From the NCBI GenBank assembly GCA_016213325.1, contig JACRAY010000009.1, forward strand, positions 1 to 64,000: a stretch of 64,000 bases of DNA. The letters are read 5' to 3'. The translations under genes and the position numbers were made by a program. Origin of the DNA: Burkholderiales bacterium (GTDB taxonomy: Bacteria > Pseudomonadota > Gammaproteobacteria > Burkholderiales > Burkholderiaceae_C). This document shows, one piece after another, positions 1-8,879 of this stretch; the stretch's first letter is position 1, and the number at the start of each line of letters is the position of its first letter. The notes under the pieces were generated by a model. The model did no database searches, was not told the DNA's origin, and saw nothing but the letters and a program-made list of their open reading frames with translations.

Positions 1-319
1 CCATCTTGAACTCAGCACCGTGCATGCGCCTGTTCGGGGATTGGGATGCTTTGGAGTGCATTGGTGTCCACCTGTTTGAGGTGGACGCCATCGTCTCTGG
101 AGCGTCAGCCCAAGACAAGGTGGGATGGCTGGACGCTCACTTCGCTTCTTTCAACTGGGAGTTGTTCAAGGTGTCCAGGTTTTCATATGTCCAGTCGTAC
201 CAGCTCATGGCAAGTGGCCTTTCCGATCGAGTTTGTAGACGGTTGCCAGCCATGCCGACCATTGTGGTTGCGTCGGACTTGCGGCAGCCCGTGCCGCGGC
301 AACCCATGCTCCGATCACG
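1..319. other. No confident gene; possible remnant downstream of the RHS immunity gene
   Basis: I see no convincing intact gene here. Several short frames are open, including a 23-codon minus-strand frame (208 down to 137) that begins MSWYDWTYENLD and stops at a TGA. That peptide looks protein-like, so the stretch may hold the decayed or frameshifted remains of a further immunity-type gene, which is common downstream of RHS toxin tips. No repeat, RNA gene or strong terminator is visible. The left window edge cuts off any further context. Confidence 0.3.
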
Positions 320-889
320 TCACGCCGATAGCTTCCCGTGCGCTCGTACAAATTCGATGTACTCAAGCAGGTACGGCATCACGTCAGCCTCCAGCCTCTT
401 GAACAGTTCGTCTACGACTGGGCGCACGAGTTTCTCCGCTTCTTCTGCCGTCATGGCCGCCTGCTGATTCACGCGACGCACGAATTCGTGTCCCGCCGCC
501 TCGGGGTTGCTGGCGTAGTCCAGCGGATTGAATGATTCGACAGGATCAGGAATCTGCCAGGCTCCGGTTCCCTTGTCTCCCCACAGGCGCTGTGCACCTG
601 CAATCATTTCAGCCTCGGCGTATGCACTTTGGCGATCTAGGAGCGGGAACCTGTAGTCAGCCCGTTCTTTCGTCGGATATGCCTCGGCCGACCATCCAAA
701 TTCACAGTAGAACTTCTCCCATTTGGAACTGACCCAAATGAACAGAAACACATTTCCGACTCCGTCAACTAACCATGCATACGCGCGCCCAAGCTCGGGC
801 TTCTGCTTGCACTTCTTGAACAGGGGCCAACGTGACTGCAGCTCTTGCTCGAACAGTCGAAACAGGTGCTTCGAGTACTTCCTGTTCAC
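320..889 (-). CDS. Candidate immunity protein for the adjacent RHS toxin
   Basis: A 189-residue soluble protein of unrecognised family. The start is a GTG at 889 that overlaps the TGA stop of the RHS gene by four bases (GTGA, 886-889), so translation is coupled. The N-terminus reads NRKYSKHLFRLFEQEL, an aromatic segment FLFIWVSSKWEKFYCEFGW lies in the middle, and the C-terminal third is helical and charged. There is no signal peptide or membrane segment, which fits a cytoplasmic antidote. An immunity gene immediately behind the toxin tip is the standard arrangement for RHS and CDI-type toxins; the role here rests on that position and not on homology. An open frame continues upstream of the GTG inside the RHS gene, but it is a shadow of that gene. 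Confidence 0.7.
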   Translation of the reverse strand: MNRKYSKHLFRLFEQELQSRWPLFKKCKQKPELGRAYAWLVDGVGNVFLFIWVSSKWEKFYCEFGWSAEAYPTKERADYRFPLLDRQSAYAEAEMIAGAQRLWGDKGTGAWQIPDPVESFNPLDYASNPEAAGHEFVRRVNQQAAMTAEEAEKLVRPVVDELFKRLEADVMPYLLEYIEFVRAHGKLSA

Positions 890-3198
890 TTGATGCACCC
901 CTCGATGACCATCTCGCCGAGGAACGCGCCGAGTCCCAGGAAGCCTTCCACGACTTGAACAGTGCCAGCGTTGCCAGACACCGAATCGAGCATCTTCTTC
1001 GCTCTGGCATCGGTCTTGAGCTGCTTGTAGGCGACCAGCAATCCTTCCTCGCCCTTGTCGATCATCGCCTGGAGCTGCTTGACGGCTCGGGCGAACGCAC
1101 CACTGGAAGAGCCAGCCGGCAACTGGTATTTCACTTCGATGTTCTTTACCTTGCCGCCCATCTCGACGAAGAAGTCGATGACAGCTTTTGCGCCGCCATT
1201 GGTCGTAGTCAGGGTCTTCTTCGGAGTTATCGTTGCCCCAGGCTTCAGGCAATGCTTAACCAGCTTTTCCACGCCTTCTTCGACAATCTTACCGAGCTGC
1301 TGCAAAGCTTTCCCCCCTGCCTGCTTACCGCCTGACAGGAAAGCCTGACGGACTGCGGTCAATTGAATGTTGGCAGAGGTGTTGAGCTCTCCGAGCGAGT
1401 ACTGTCCAGAAGGATCCGTGTTGTGCACGGGGTCGCTGTGTGCATAGGCATAGCGATTCAGGCTGCGCGGGTCCGTCTGCCCTCCCTCGTACGGATCCGC
1501 GCTGATGAACCTCCCAGTCCGCGGGTCATACCACCGCGCCCGGAGATACAGCAGCTGCGCATCCTGGTCCCAGTATTCCCCCGTGTACAGGTGGCTTTGC
1601 TTCAGCCCTGTCGCCTGGTCCAGGTTGCCGAATGCGTCCACGTCGATCTGTTCCACGACGTCCCCAGCGGCATTCACGGCACCGAGGCTGCTCCCCAAGT
1701 GCCCGTACAGCGGATAGACCTCCTCCACCCCGGCAGCCGTCGTGCGTGCCTGCCGGACCAACCCGATGCCGCGCACATAGTCGATCGCCTCCGAACCCGT
1801 CGCCTCTCGCACCACCTGCGGCAGCTCGTGGTTGGTATCGACCAGGTAGGTCCTTGCATCGGCGCCTACCTTGCGAATCCGATTGCCATCGTCGTCATAG
1901 GCATAGCGCGCCAGAGGCGCGGCAGCCTGCGCCGCCGCCAGGTTCGCCCCGATGCGGAAATCGATCAGCCGGTTCCGGGGGTCGAACCGGTACAGCGTCA
2001 CTCGCCCCGGCTCGGACTTGCTCGCCAGGTTGCCGTTGCCGTCGTAGGTGTAGTCGATGCTCCGAATCCCACCGCTGGCCAGACTCAAGGTCTCGCGCGT
2101 CAGCCGGTCGGCAACGTCGTAGGTGTAGGTCGTGATATCGGTGCCACTCGCCGTGGCAACCGTCATCTGCGTGCGGTTGCCGACCAGGTCGTAGGCATAG
2201 CGCGTGTCGGTCTTGCCGCCCGAGTGGTCCCTCACCTCGCGGGCAAGGCGAGCCAAGCCGTCGTATTCAAACTCCTGAATCACGTCGACCCGCGCGGTCA
2301 TCTGCCCTGTCGTGCCCACGGAGCCGTCGGCGCGGTCCGTCACGATCTTTGCGATCACTCCCCCGGGACCGCGCGTGATGCGCTGGCCCGCGACGAAGGT
2401 GACGGCCTGCCCGAAGTGACGGACATGGGCGACCAGCGTGACCCGCCCCGCCGCGTCGTAGTTGATGGATGTCCTCAGGAACTGCGGCTGCCCATTGAAG
2501 GCGTCCAGGTCCCTTTCGATGACCGCCAGGCGGCCCACGCTTTCGTAGCCGTAGCGCGCCTGCTTGCCGCCGGGCATGAGCACCTTGAGCATGCGGCCCG
2601 CGTCGTCGTACTCGTAACGCACCGTGCCGGCGCCGGAGACGCTGCGCTCGAGCACGTTGCCCAGCGCGTCCGGCGCGTAGCTGATGCGCCCGATCGGGCT
2701 CGCGGCTTCGAGCAGCCGGTCGGACGTGTCGTAGCGGAAGGTCTGCAGGCCGTCGAGCGTGGTGGGCCCGTGCTCCTGGCGCGACTGCAGCATGTCCACC
2801 GGCGTGTAGCCGTAGGTCACGCTGCTGCCGGCGATGCCGGCGTTGCTGCCCCGGCCGGCCGGTATGACCTGGCCGCTGCGGCGGTTCATCACGTCGTACT
2901 GGAAGCTGAAGGCCTCGCCGGCGAACGTGGTGTGCGCCAGCAGGTTGTCTGCCAGGCCGTAGCTGAAGGTCTCCTGGCTGCCGTCAGGAAGGGTGCGGCC
3001 GGTGACGCGGCTCTTGGCGTCGAAGGCCCAACCGGTCTTCCTGCCCAACGCGTCGACCTGGGCGGTCTTGTTGCCGGCCTCGTCGTAGGCGTAAGTGGTG
3101 GTGGCGACGGTCGTCGCGGGCTGGGCTTGTACCAGTGACGTGGCAACCAGCAAGGCCCACACAAGGGCCACAGCCATGCAGCGCGCAGGTGTCCTCAT
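886..3198 (-). CDS. Short secreted RHS-repeat protein with C-terminal nuclease-like toxin domain
   Basis: A 770-residue protein with a Sec signal peptide (residues 1-26, cleavage near VQAQ) followed by many YD/RHS repeats such as YAYDEAGNKT and YTYDGNGNLAS. The RHS-associated core follows (YLRARWYDPRTGRFISADPY) and ends at DPSG near residue 598. The remaining ~170 residues are the variable tip. They contain an ID...IEVKYQL arrangement (Asp, about 14 residues, then Glu-x-Lys), the usual layout of a PD-(D/E)XK nuclease active site, so a DNase tip is likely. RHS proteins are normally 1,200-1,500 residues; this one lacks the large N-terminal shell segments and any PAAR domain. The signal peptide suggests Sec export rather than direct T6SS loading. 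A GGAGG sits eight bases before the ATG. The gene lies 48 bp behind the M23 peptidase gene. Confidence 0.85.
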   Translation of the reverse strand: MRTPARCMAVALVWALLVATSLVQAQPATTVATTTYAYDEAGNKTAQVDALGRKTGWAFDAKSRVTGRTLPDGSQETFSYGLADNLLAHTTFAGEAFSFQYDVMNRRSGQVIPAGRGSNAGIAGSSVTYGYTPVDMLQSRQEHGPTTLDGLQTFRYDTSDRLLEAASPIGRISYAPDALGNVLERSVSGAGTVRYEYDDAGRMLKVLMPGGKQARYGYESVGRLAVIERDLDAFNGQPQFLRTSINYDAAGRVTLVAHVRHFGQAVTFVAGQRITRGPGGVIAKIVTDRADGSVGTTGQMTARVDVIQEFEYDGLARLAREVRDHSGGKTDTRYAYDLVGNRTQMTVATASGTDITTYTYDVADRLTRETLSLASGGIRSIDYTYDGNGNLASKSEPGRVTLYRFDPRNRLIDFRIGANLAAAQAAAPLARYAYDDDGNRIRKVGADARTYLVDTNHELPQVVREATGSEAIDYVRGIGLVRQARTTAAGVEEVYPLYGHLGSSLGAVNAAGDVVEQIDVDAFGNLDQATGLKQSHLYTGEYWDQDAQLLYLRARWYDPRTGRFISADPYEGGQTDPRSLNRYAYAHSDPVHNTDPSGQYSLGELNTSANIQLTAVRQAFLSGGKQAGGKALQQLGKIVEEGVEKLVKHCLKPGATITPKKTLTTTNGGAKAVIDFFVEMGGKVKNIEVKYQLPAGSSSGAFARAVKQLQAMIDKGEEGLLVAYKQLKTDARAKKMLDSVSGNAGTVQVVEGFLGLGAFLGEMVIEGCIK

Positions 3199-3246
3199 GC
3201 ACCTTTCCTCCCCTGCGCGGGAATGTAAGGAAAAGGGCCTAGTCCG

Positions 3247-4065
3247 TCAACCGATCAAGAACAGCGCCGGGTCGATCGACACCCGATTCAGCGTCACCCC
3301 AAGGTGCAGGTGCGGCCCCGTCACCCTGCCGGTAGCCCCCACCTTCCCCACCACGTCGCCCGCGCGTACCTTGTCCCCCACCTTCACGTCGATCGCACTC
3401 AGGTGGCACATCAAGGTCAGCAACCCGCCCCCATGGTCGACCCAGGCCGCGTAGCCGCTGAAGAAGTAATCGCCGGTATCTACCACCCGCCCCGCCAGCG
3501 GCGCCACCACCGGTGTCCCCGTCCCCGCCGCAATGTCCATCCCCGGATGCGGCGACCGCGCCTGCCCATTGAACACCCGTCGCAGCCCGAACGAGCTGGA
3601 GCGCCGCCCCGCCACCGGTGCCCGCATCGCCAGCGACTCAGGCTCGGGCTGCGTGAAAGTCGCCATCACCTGCCGCAGGTGCACGCGCTCACGCTCGGCT
3701 CGCGCCTCGTCTTCGGGCGACAGGTCCACGTGCTTGGGATTGACCTTGAGCTTCTGCACCGGGTACTGCTTGGGGCGAACGACGTAGTCGATCGTGCGGC
3801 CGTCGACAGTCACCTGTGCAGGCCCAGGCTCGGCAGACAACGGAATGCCGACCAGCGCTGCCCAGCCTTGGGGTGAACCAACGACAAGCAGCGGCACATC
3901 GCCGCTGCGGGCTACCGGCCTGACAGCTGACGCTCCCAATGCGATGCGCGCCACGCCACCCGGCACAGCCAGTACGCGAGGACCCGTGGCCGCCAGCGAC
4001 GGAAACGCCGCCACCGCAGCCAGCGACAAGACGAACCCTCGCCGTTGGGAATCAATAGCCCGCAT
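3247..4065 (-). CDS. M23-family metalloendopeptidase, secreted
   Basis: A LytM/M23 peptidase of 272 residues predicted to cut peptidoglycan cross-bridges in the periplasm. The zinc site is visible as HPGMD (H-x3-D) and GPHLHLG (HxH), set in the typical beta scaffold with PHLH preceded by GATGRVTG. The N-terminus RRGFVLSLAAVAAFPSLAA is signal-like, with twin arginines that could route it through Tat. I chose the ATG at 4065 rather than the longer frame because it starts inside the last codons of the upstream lipoprotein gene (14-bp overlap), signalling translational coupling, and the upstream extension has no signal-like sequence. The gene is in an operon with a glycosidase-like lipoprotein (before) and the RHS toxin (after), so a wall-opening role connected to either is possible but unproven. 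Confidence 0.88.
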   Translation of the reverse strand: MRAIDSQRRGFVLSLAAVAAFPSLAATGPRVLAVPGGVARIALGASAVRPVARSGDVPLLVVGSPQGWAALVGIPLSAEPGPAQVTVDGRTIDYVVRPKQYPVQKLKVNPKHVDLSPEDEARAERERVHLRQVMATFTQPEPESLAMRAPVAGRRSSSFGLRRVFNGQARSPHPGMDIAAGTGTPVVAPLAGRVVDTGDYFFSGYAAWVDHGGGLLTLMCHLSAIDVKVGDKVRAGDVVGKVGATGRVTGPHLHLGVTLNRVSIDPALFLIG

Positions 4066-5785
4066 CCTGCGCCAGCGAGAAGAAACCGGACAACGCACCG
4101 ACGTCGTGAAGGACCAGGGTCGTCCCGTTGTGAAGGTAGATGCGGCCATTGGCCTCGGCCAGGTAGAGTCCGCTGCCGGGGTAGTAGCGATAGGTGTAGG
4201 GTCCGTATCGCCCCGCCGTGGCGGGCAGCGGGAACAGGTCAGGGTAGAGCACCTCGCCCCAGTTGAAAACCCGGTCCACCGCAGGCGGTGCCCACTTGCG
4301 GAACCACGCGCCGAGCACGGCCTCGGCGGGCTTGCCCCGCACGTTGGCCGACTTGTCGTAAGCCGAGTCGCCCTGCGCCCATGAGCGATACGGGTTGTCG
4401 CGAAAGTGGTACCCCCAGCTCAGCAGCCCCATGACCCGCCCGTTGCCGACGGGCATGGCGGCAATGACTTCTGCGGCGGCCTGGTACAGGTCGGCCTGCT
4501 GCAGGTAGTCGCGCGTGCGCTGCGGAGCCACCGAACCGCAACCGAGGCATGGCTCGATGTATTCGCCGTTGACCACGCCGCCATGGACCGATGGCGTGCC
4601 GATCATCACCAGTAGCGGCACGGGGGCGTCCGACAACGTGGCGAACAAGGTCGTCAGGCTCGATCGCATGCGTGCGCGCGTCTGCGCAGGCGCCAGAACC
4701 TCGTCGGGCGTGTCCTTCTTGATGCCGTCGTAGACGCTCAGGCCGATGGCGTCGAAGAGGGCCAGGAACTCATTGCGCGCTTCGGGGGAAAAGACAGCGA
4801 AGTCATGCTGGGCGTTAGCGGTGGTGGCCATGCCGATGTACGTGACCTTCCCGGTGTAGCCGACGCCCCGCACGGCTTCGATCAGTTGGCGCCACCGCGC
4901 GGTGCCGCCCATCTGGACCATGTAGCCGCGGTTGTACCCCAGCGCGAGCCATTCGATGCCCAGGTCGCGTGCAAGCGCCGCCTTTTGCAGGACGACGGGC
5001 TGGTAGGCGGCGAAGAAGGCGGCCCAGAACGCGGTGTTGCTCGCCGGTACTTCCCAGATGGACGGATGTCCTGGCAGGGACCCCGGCTCGATCCCCAGCA
5101 TCATCATGAACTGCATGCCGCGTGCGCGCGACTCCTGCACCAGCCCCGCGTACTGCAACGGGGTCGGCCCGCCGATGGTCGAACTGCCGGCCACGATCGA
5201 CACCGAGGGCGTCAGCGTGTCGAAGTCCAGCAGCCACGCCGGGTCGGGGTAGGCCACCAGGTTGGCACCGGTCATCGTCTTGATGCGCTCGTAGGTGGGC
5301 ACGAACAGGTTCTCGGCGAACATGTTCTGGATGTAGCCGCCGGCATCCATGGTGACGACGCCAGTCACGAAGCCCGGGCGCGGTGCGGTGGCAACGGCGG
5401 GGTACATGCCGATGCCCAGCGCAGTTTTCGGGTCGGACGCCAGCCAGGGCAGAGTCGTGCTCATCGACCCGGGCAGCGAGACATCCAGGGCCAGTGCGTC
5501 TTCACCCGGGTTGGCCGGGGCCGGCAGGGAGAACTGGCCGATGCCGTTGGTGATGGCGGTGGCCCCGGCCAAGCTGACCTGGGCGCCTGGCAGGCCCGAC
5601 GGCGGCACGAAGTGGGCTTCGTAAGCGATCGAGTCGGACCGGGCGTAGGAGACGCCGGAGACGGTGTCGTCTTGCGTCAAGGCGGCGGCATTGCGTGCCG
5701 GCGGGGCCTTCGACACTTCCAGCCCGCCACCACCACCGCAGGCGCAGAGCGCCAGGCACAGGGTTGCAGAGGCGAGCCATCGCAT
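4052..5785 (-). CDS. Lipoprotein with TIM-barrel glycoside-hydrolase-like domain
   Basis: A 577-residue predicted lipoprotein. The signal peptide ends in LCLALCAC, followed by a glycine stretch, so the cysteine at about residue 17 should be lipidated. After a beta-rich N-terminal segment comes a barrel-like region (YERIKTMTGANLVAYPDPAWL, GIEWLALGYNRGYM, FDAIGLSVYDGI, GLLSWGYHFRDNPY) resembling GH113-type or related GTA TIM-barrel glycosidases, with several acidic residues at strand ends but no motif specific enough to name a substrate. The last ~60 residues (FNWGEVLYPDLFP then YTYRYYPGSGLYL) form the NW-E-YP-LFP/YYP module often found at the C-terminus of secreted Burkholderiales proteins. 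The ATG at 5785 starts the signal peptide; a longer in-frame start at 5827 adds a charged, unlikely leader. It is the first gene of the wall-enzyme/RHS operon. Confidence 0.75.
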   Translation of the reverse strand: MRWLASATLCLALCACGGGGGLEVSKAPPARNAAALTQDDTVSGVSYARSDSIAYEAHFVPPSGLPGAQVSLAGATAITNGIGQFSLPAPANPGEDALALDVSLPGSMSTTLPWLASDPKTALGIGMYPAVATAPRPGFVTGVVTMDAGGYIQNMFAENLFVPTYERIKTMTGANLVAYPDPAWLLDFDTLTPSVSIVAGSSTIGGPTPLQYAGLVQESRARGMQFMMMLGIEPGSLPGHPSIWEVPASNTAFWAAFFAAYQPVVLQKAALARDLGIEWLALGYNRGYMVQMGGTARWRQLIEAVRGVGYTGKVTYIGMATTANAQHDFAVFSPEARNEFLALFDAIGLSVYDGIKKDTPDEVLAPAQTRARMRSSLTTLFATLSDAPVPLLVMIGTPSVHGGVVNGEYIEPCLGCGSVAPQRTRDYLQQADLYQAAAEVIAAMPVGNGRVMGLLSWGYHFRDNPYRSWAQGDSAYDKSANVRGKPAEAVLGAWFRKWAPPAVDRVFNWGEVLYPDLFPLPATAGRYGPYTYRYYPGSGLYLAEANGRIYLHNGTTLVLHDVGALSGFFSLAQDAGY

Positions 5786-5831
5786 CCGCCTATCGTATCT
5801 CCGCCGCCCCGGCGATCGAGAGGACAAGCTC

Positions 5832-6635
5832 TCAGGGCTTCACGAACTTCAGCACGAACTCGTCCTTGGGCATGGCCGGCACGGGCGTGTTGCGGTCGCG
5901 CGGGTCGTTCGGGTTGCGCATGAAGTTGCCGCTGTCCAGCAGCCGGAACCCCGCGGCCTCCACTTCACGGCGCAGGAAAGCTTCTTCGATGCGATGCAGC
6001 GTGCCCGACTCCGAGATTCCGGTGCCGGGCCGGCCCGAGTGATCCGCAACCACGTAGATGCCGCCTGGCTTGAGGGCCTTGAAAATCGCTGCATTCACCC
6101 GCGCGCGATCGACTCCCATGTGCCCGAAGTCGTGGTAGTTGAACATCAGCGTGACCAGGTCCAGCGCGCCGCTGGCGACTTCGGGCGCAGCGGGGTCTTC
6201 GAAAGGACGCGTCACGTGGACGATGTGCTGGAGTGCCGGGTTGCGCGTGCGCTCAGCCAGCGTGGGCATGGGAGGTGCCGCCCCGGGCGCAGGCGGTGCC
6301 GCCTGGCCTTCGGGCTGCGGCGGAGGCGTGGGGTTCTCGCGACGCGGCGGGGTCTGCGCATAGACCTTTCCCGTGGGACCGACGGCGCGCGCGACCAGCT
6401 CGGACGTGTAGCCTCGCCCCGCGCTCACGTCCATGGCCACCATGCCGGGCCGCACGCCTATGAAGGCCAGCATCTCGGCGGGCTTGCGGCGGATGTCGTT
6501 GAAGCGGTCGCCGGGCGCGCGGTCTGGCGCGGCGAGCAGGGTCGCTATCTGGTCTTGCGAGATGGCGCTTTGTGTCGCGCAGCCCGTGAGCGTTGCCATT
6601 GCGGTGGCAACGAACATGACTCCGATGGCTTTCAT
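5832..6635 (-). CDS. Class I SAM-dependent methyltransferase-like lipoprotein
   Basis: A 267-residue protein with an N-terminal lipoprotein signal (MKAIGVMFVATAMATLTGC, lipobox LTGC) followed by a Rossmann methyltransferase domain. Motif I is DVSAGRGYTSE; a later LDLVTLMFNYHD and KALKPGGIYVVADHSG match motifs IV-VI. A proline-rich linker (PTPPPQPEGQAAPP) interrupts the domain after the second strand. Similar exported methyltransferase-like proteins occur in other proteobacteria, but S-adenosylmethionine is not expected outside the cytoplasm, so the true reaction is uncertain. The ATG at 6635 was chosen because it opens the signal sequence; an upstream ATG at 6686 adds a non-signal leader. It ends 46 bp before the lipoprotein gene start and may share its transcript. 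Confidence 0.78.
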   Translation of the reverse strand: MKAIGVMFVATAMATLTGCATQSAISQDQIATLLAAPDRAPGDRFNDIRRKPAEMLAFIGVRPGMVAMDVSAGRGYTSELVARAVGPTGKVYAQTPPRRENPTPPPQPEGQAAPPAPGAAPPMPTLAERTRNPALQHIVHVTRPFEDPAAPEVASGALDLVTLMFNYHDFGHMGVDRARVNAAIFKALKPGGIYVVADHSGRPGTGISESGTLHRIEEAFLRREVEAAGFRLLDSGNFMRNPNDPRDRNTPVPAMPKDEFVLKFVKP

Positions 6636-6787
6636 GGACTTCTCCCGTGTGCCCCTAGGCAGCAGCCGTGTGCCGTCATTCTGCACTGACGGATCTTTGC
6701 GGGGTCGGGGAGCAAGGCCGGTCCTTGCCGTGACCAGCTATAATAAGACAAGCTGCGCGCAAGAAAAAGGTGTCGGCAGTTCGGTCG

Positions 6788-8128
6788 CTAACGAACGACG
6801 TTGACCGTGTCCTCGCCGCGCAGCGATTGGCCACCAAACGTCTTGGCCGTGAGCACCGCTGTCGAGTCACCCTGAGGTAACGTCAACTGATCTGTCTCCA
6901 CGTGGCAAAGCAAGTCCAGAAAACCGTCGCTATTGAAGTCGCGCGGACTGCAGGAGTACTTGCCACTCTTGCCAACCCGGCGCACGCCTGCTCCTGCAAG
7001 GTTGATAGTTCCCGGGTCGATCTGCGTTGCGTCAAATACGGCGCTGCCCTTGATCGCCACCTGGACTACACCCCCCGAAGTGAGATTGATGCGGTTCGGG
7101 AAGATCCCGGGTTTGATGTCGATGCCAACAGTCGTGACCCCTGACCCAGGTGGTGGAGTGATCGCCAACCCAACCGGTCGGCTTCCAACGCCGATCGCAG
7201 CAACTACGGTGTTGCTCGCCGTGTCTATCACAGACACCGAGTCATCGAATGGATTCGCAAAGTAGACTCGATTCCCGTCGGGAGTTGCCGCCATCTGGAA
7301 AGAACTCCGGCTGTTCGGAATCGTAGCGACGACGGCGTTGGTCGAAGTATCGATCACATAAACCGGGTTGGAGCTTGACCCGGCCAGCCCTACGTATGCG
7401 CGGTTTCCCGCAGGGGTGATTGCGACGCCGAGCGGTTGAATCCCGACACCGATCGATGCGATCGGTGTGTTGCTGGCTGTATCGATGACGGTAACGCAGT
7501 GACATTGCTGACTGGCCACATACGCACGTGTGCCATCTGGTGTGATGGCAATCCAGAACGGATCCTGTCCGACCGGAACGGTGGCAATCACAGTATTCGT
7601 TGCCGTGCTGATGACAGAGACTGAGTTGGACTGACCGTTGGTCACGTAGACCCGACTCCCATCCGGGGTGATCGCCAGCTGAAATGGCGCCAAGCCCACG
7701 CCAATCGATCCGATCACCGAGTTGGCAGCGGTATCGATAACCGACACCGTCGCGAAACTGGTTGGCGCATGGTTCGCCACATATGCGCGCGTTCCATCTG
7801 GGGTGATTGCTATGCCCGTAGGAGTGCTGCCCACATTCGGCACCGTCGCAACGACCGAATTGCTGGCCGCGTCGATGACCGAGACAGAGTTGGAAACGGC
7901 ATTCGTCACATAGACGCGCTTGCCGTCCGGGGTAATGGCTACTCCCCAAGGTTCACTCTCGACTCCTATGGTGGCAACCAGGGTGTTGGTGGCTGCATCG
8001 ATCACAGTGACCGACGCGGACTGCTCGTTCGTCACGTAGACAAAAGGAGCAGCGCTGGCGGGCAGGCTGAGAAGACCCCATACTGCGAGCAATAGCCCGC
8101 AAGACCGACGAACAAGGAAATGCCACAT
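6788..8128 (-). CDS. Secreted YVTN beta-propeller repeat protein
   Basis: A 446-residue exported protein. A signal peptide (residues 1-26, LLSLPASAAP) precedes about seven copies of a ~42-residue blade with the pattern VSVIDTATNTVVATIGVG-P-GVAITPDG-RVYVTN, the YVTN family propeller found in surface and secreted proteins. The C-terminal ~110 residues (GIDIKPGIFPNRINLTSGGVVQ and a DFNSDGFLDLLCHVET calcium-like loop) form a separate beta domain commonly attached to secreted proteins of environmental bacteria. The start at 8128 is supported by GGGAGGG about six bases upstream. Function is not known; surface binding or scaffolding is typical for the family. It appears monocistronic. Confidence 0.85.
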   Translation of the reverse strand: MWHFLVRRSCGLLLAVWGLLSLPASAAPFVYVTNEQSASVTVIDAATNTLVATIGVESEPWGVAITPDGKRVYVTNAVSNSVSVIDAASNSVVATVPNVGSTPTGIAITPDGTRAYVANHAPTSFATVSVIDTAANSVIGSIGVGLAPFQLAITPDGSRVYVTNGQSNSVSVISTATNTVIATVPVGQDPFWIAITPDGTRAYVASQQCHCVTVIDTASNTPIASIGVGIQPLGVAITPAGNRAYVGLAGSSSNPVYVIDTSTNAVVATIPNSRSSFQMAATPDGNRVYFANPFDDSVSVIDTASNTVVAAIGVGSRPVGLAITPPPGSGVTTVGIDIKPGIFPNRINLTSGGVVQVAIKGSAVFDATQIDPGTINLAGAGVRRVGKSGKYSCSPRDFNSDGFLDLLCHVETDQLTLPQGDSTAVLTAKTFGGQSLRGEDTVNVVR

Positions 8129-8260
8129 AAGTCCCTCCCCAGGGCGCGGTATCACAGAGTCTCAGGCCAGGTCGGTGATCCGCGTGCCTCCAATCTATGC
8201 GAACGCCGCAATTGGTGCAAGCCCGCTCCTCCGAAAGGAGGCGGCAGGTGAACGCCCCGA

Positions 8261-8879
8261 GTGACAACTTCTCACGCCCGGACTGAGTTGCAAGCCGCTC
8301 AGCGCATGTGTGTGACCGTACGCAACGAGCAGTGCGCGCTAACCACGCGCGGAGCTGCAGCGCCCGACTGGCCGCCCGACCTGCCCAGCGGAAAGGCCGA
8401 TTGCGTGCTGCGCGTCACGCAGAACCGCAGCCACGCGCTGGACCAGCAGTGGCCGCTGGCCTCCACTCAGGGCTTCACCGATCACGACGCGCTGGTGCCG
8501 GTGAATGAACACGCCTTCCCCGTGGGGCGCACCAGCGGCAAGTGGAACGCCGAGATCGTGGTCAACCGCGAACTCCTCGCGCGCAGGGGCGACGGCGAAC
8601 TGCATGTGGGCATCGACAACGTCGACGGCTTCTGTGCATTTTAAGCGGCCGCGCGGCTCTGCTGCCGACGGCGATTCGGTAACCATAGCGCCGGCCGTGG
8701 ACCTGGTCCACCACAAGCTGTACTGGCGCAGCACGACGCAAGTGGAGGCCGGCACGAGCCAGCTGCTGGCCAAGGGCACCAAGCCCTACTCGCTGAAGGT
8801 GCGCAGCGGCACGGACCTGAAGTTCCTGTTGTCGCGCGGGCAGATCCGCGTCAACCATGGGCAAAGACCATTTGCATAG
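8261..8879 (+). pseudogene. Frameshifted ORF of unknown family
   Basis: Two overlapping plus-strand frames together read like one protein. Frame one (8261-8644) contains VLRVTQNRSHALDQQWPL and GELHVGIDNVDGF. Frame two becomes protein-like from about 8690 to 8879, with DLVHHKLYWRSTTQVEAG and SLKVRSGTDLKFLLSRGQ. Both have high-GC codon use like the chromosome, and frame one hits a TAA just where the second becomes plausible. The simplest reading is a single-base frameshift in a former gene near 8640-8690. I do not recognise the family. A shadow frame on the other strand is also open, so the call is tentative. Confidence 0.4.

Noticed and set aside
1363-3138. 591-codon plus-strand frame antisense to the RHS gene
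   Set aside because: The minus-strand frame contains unmistakable RHS repeats; this is a shadow.
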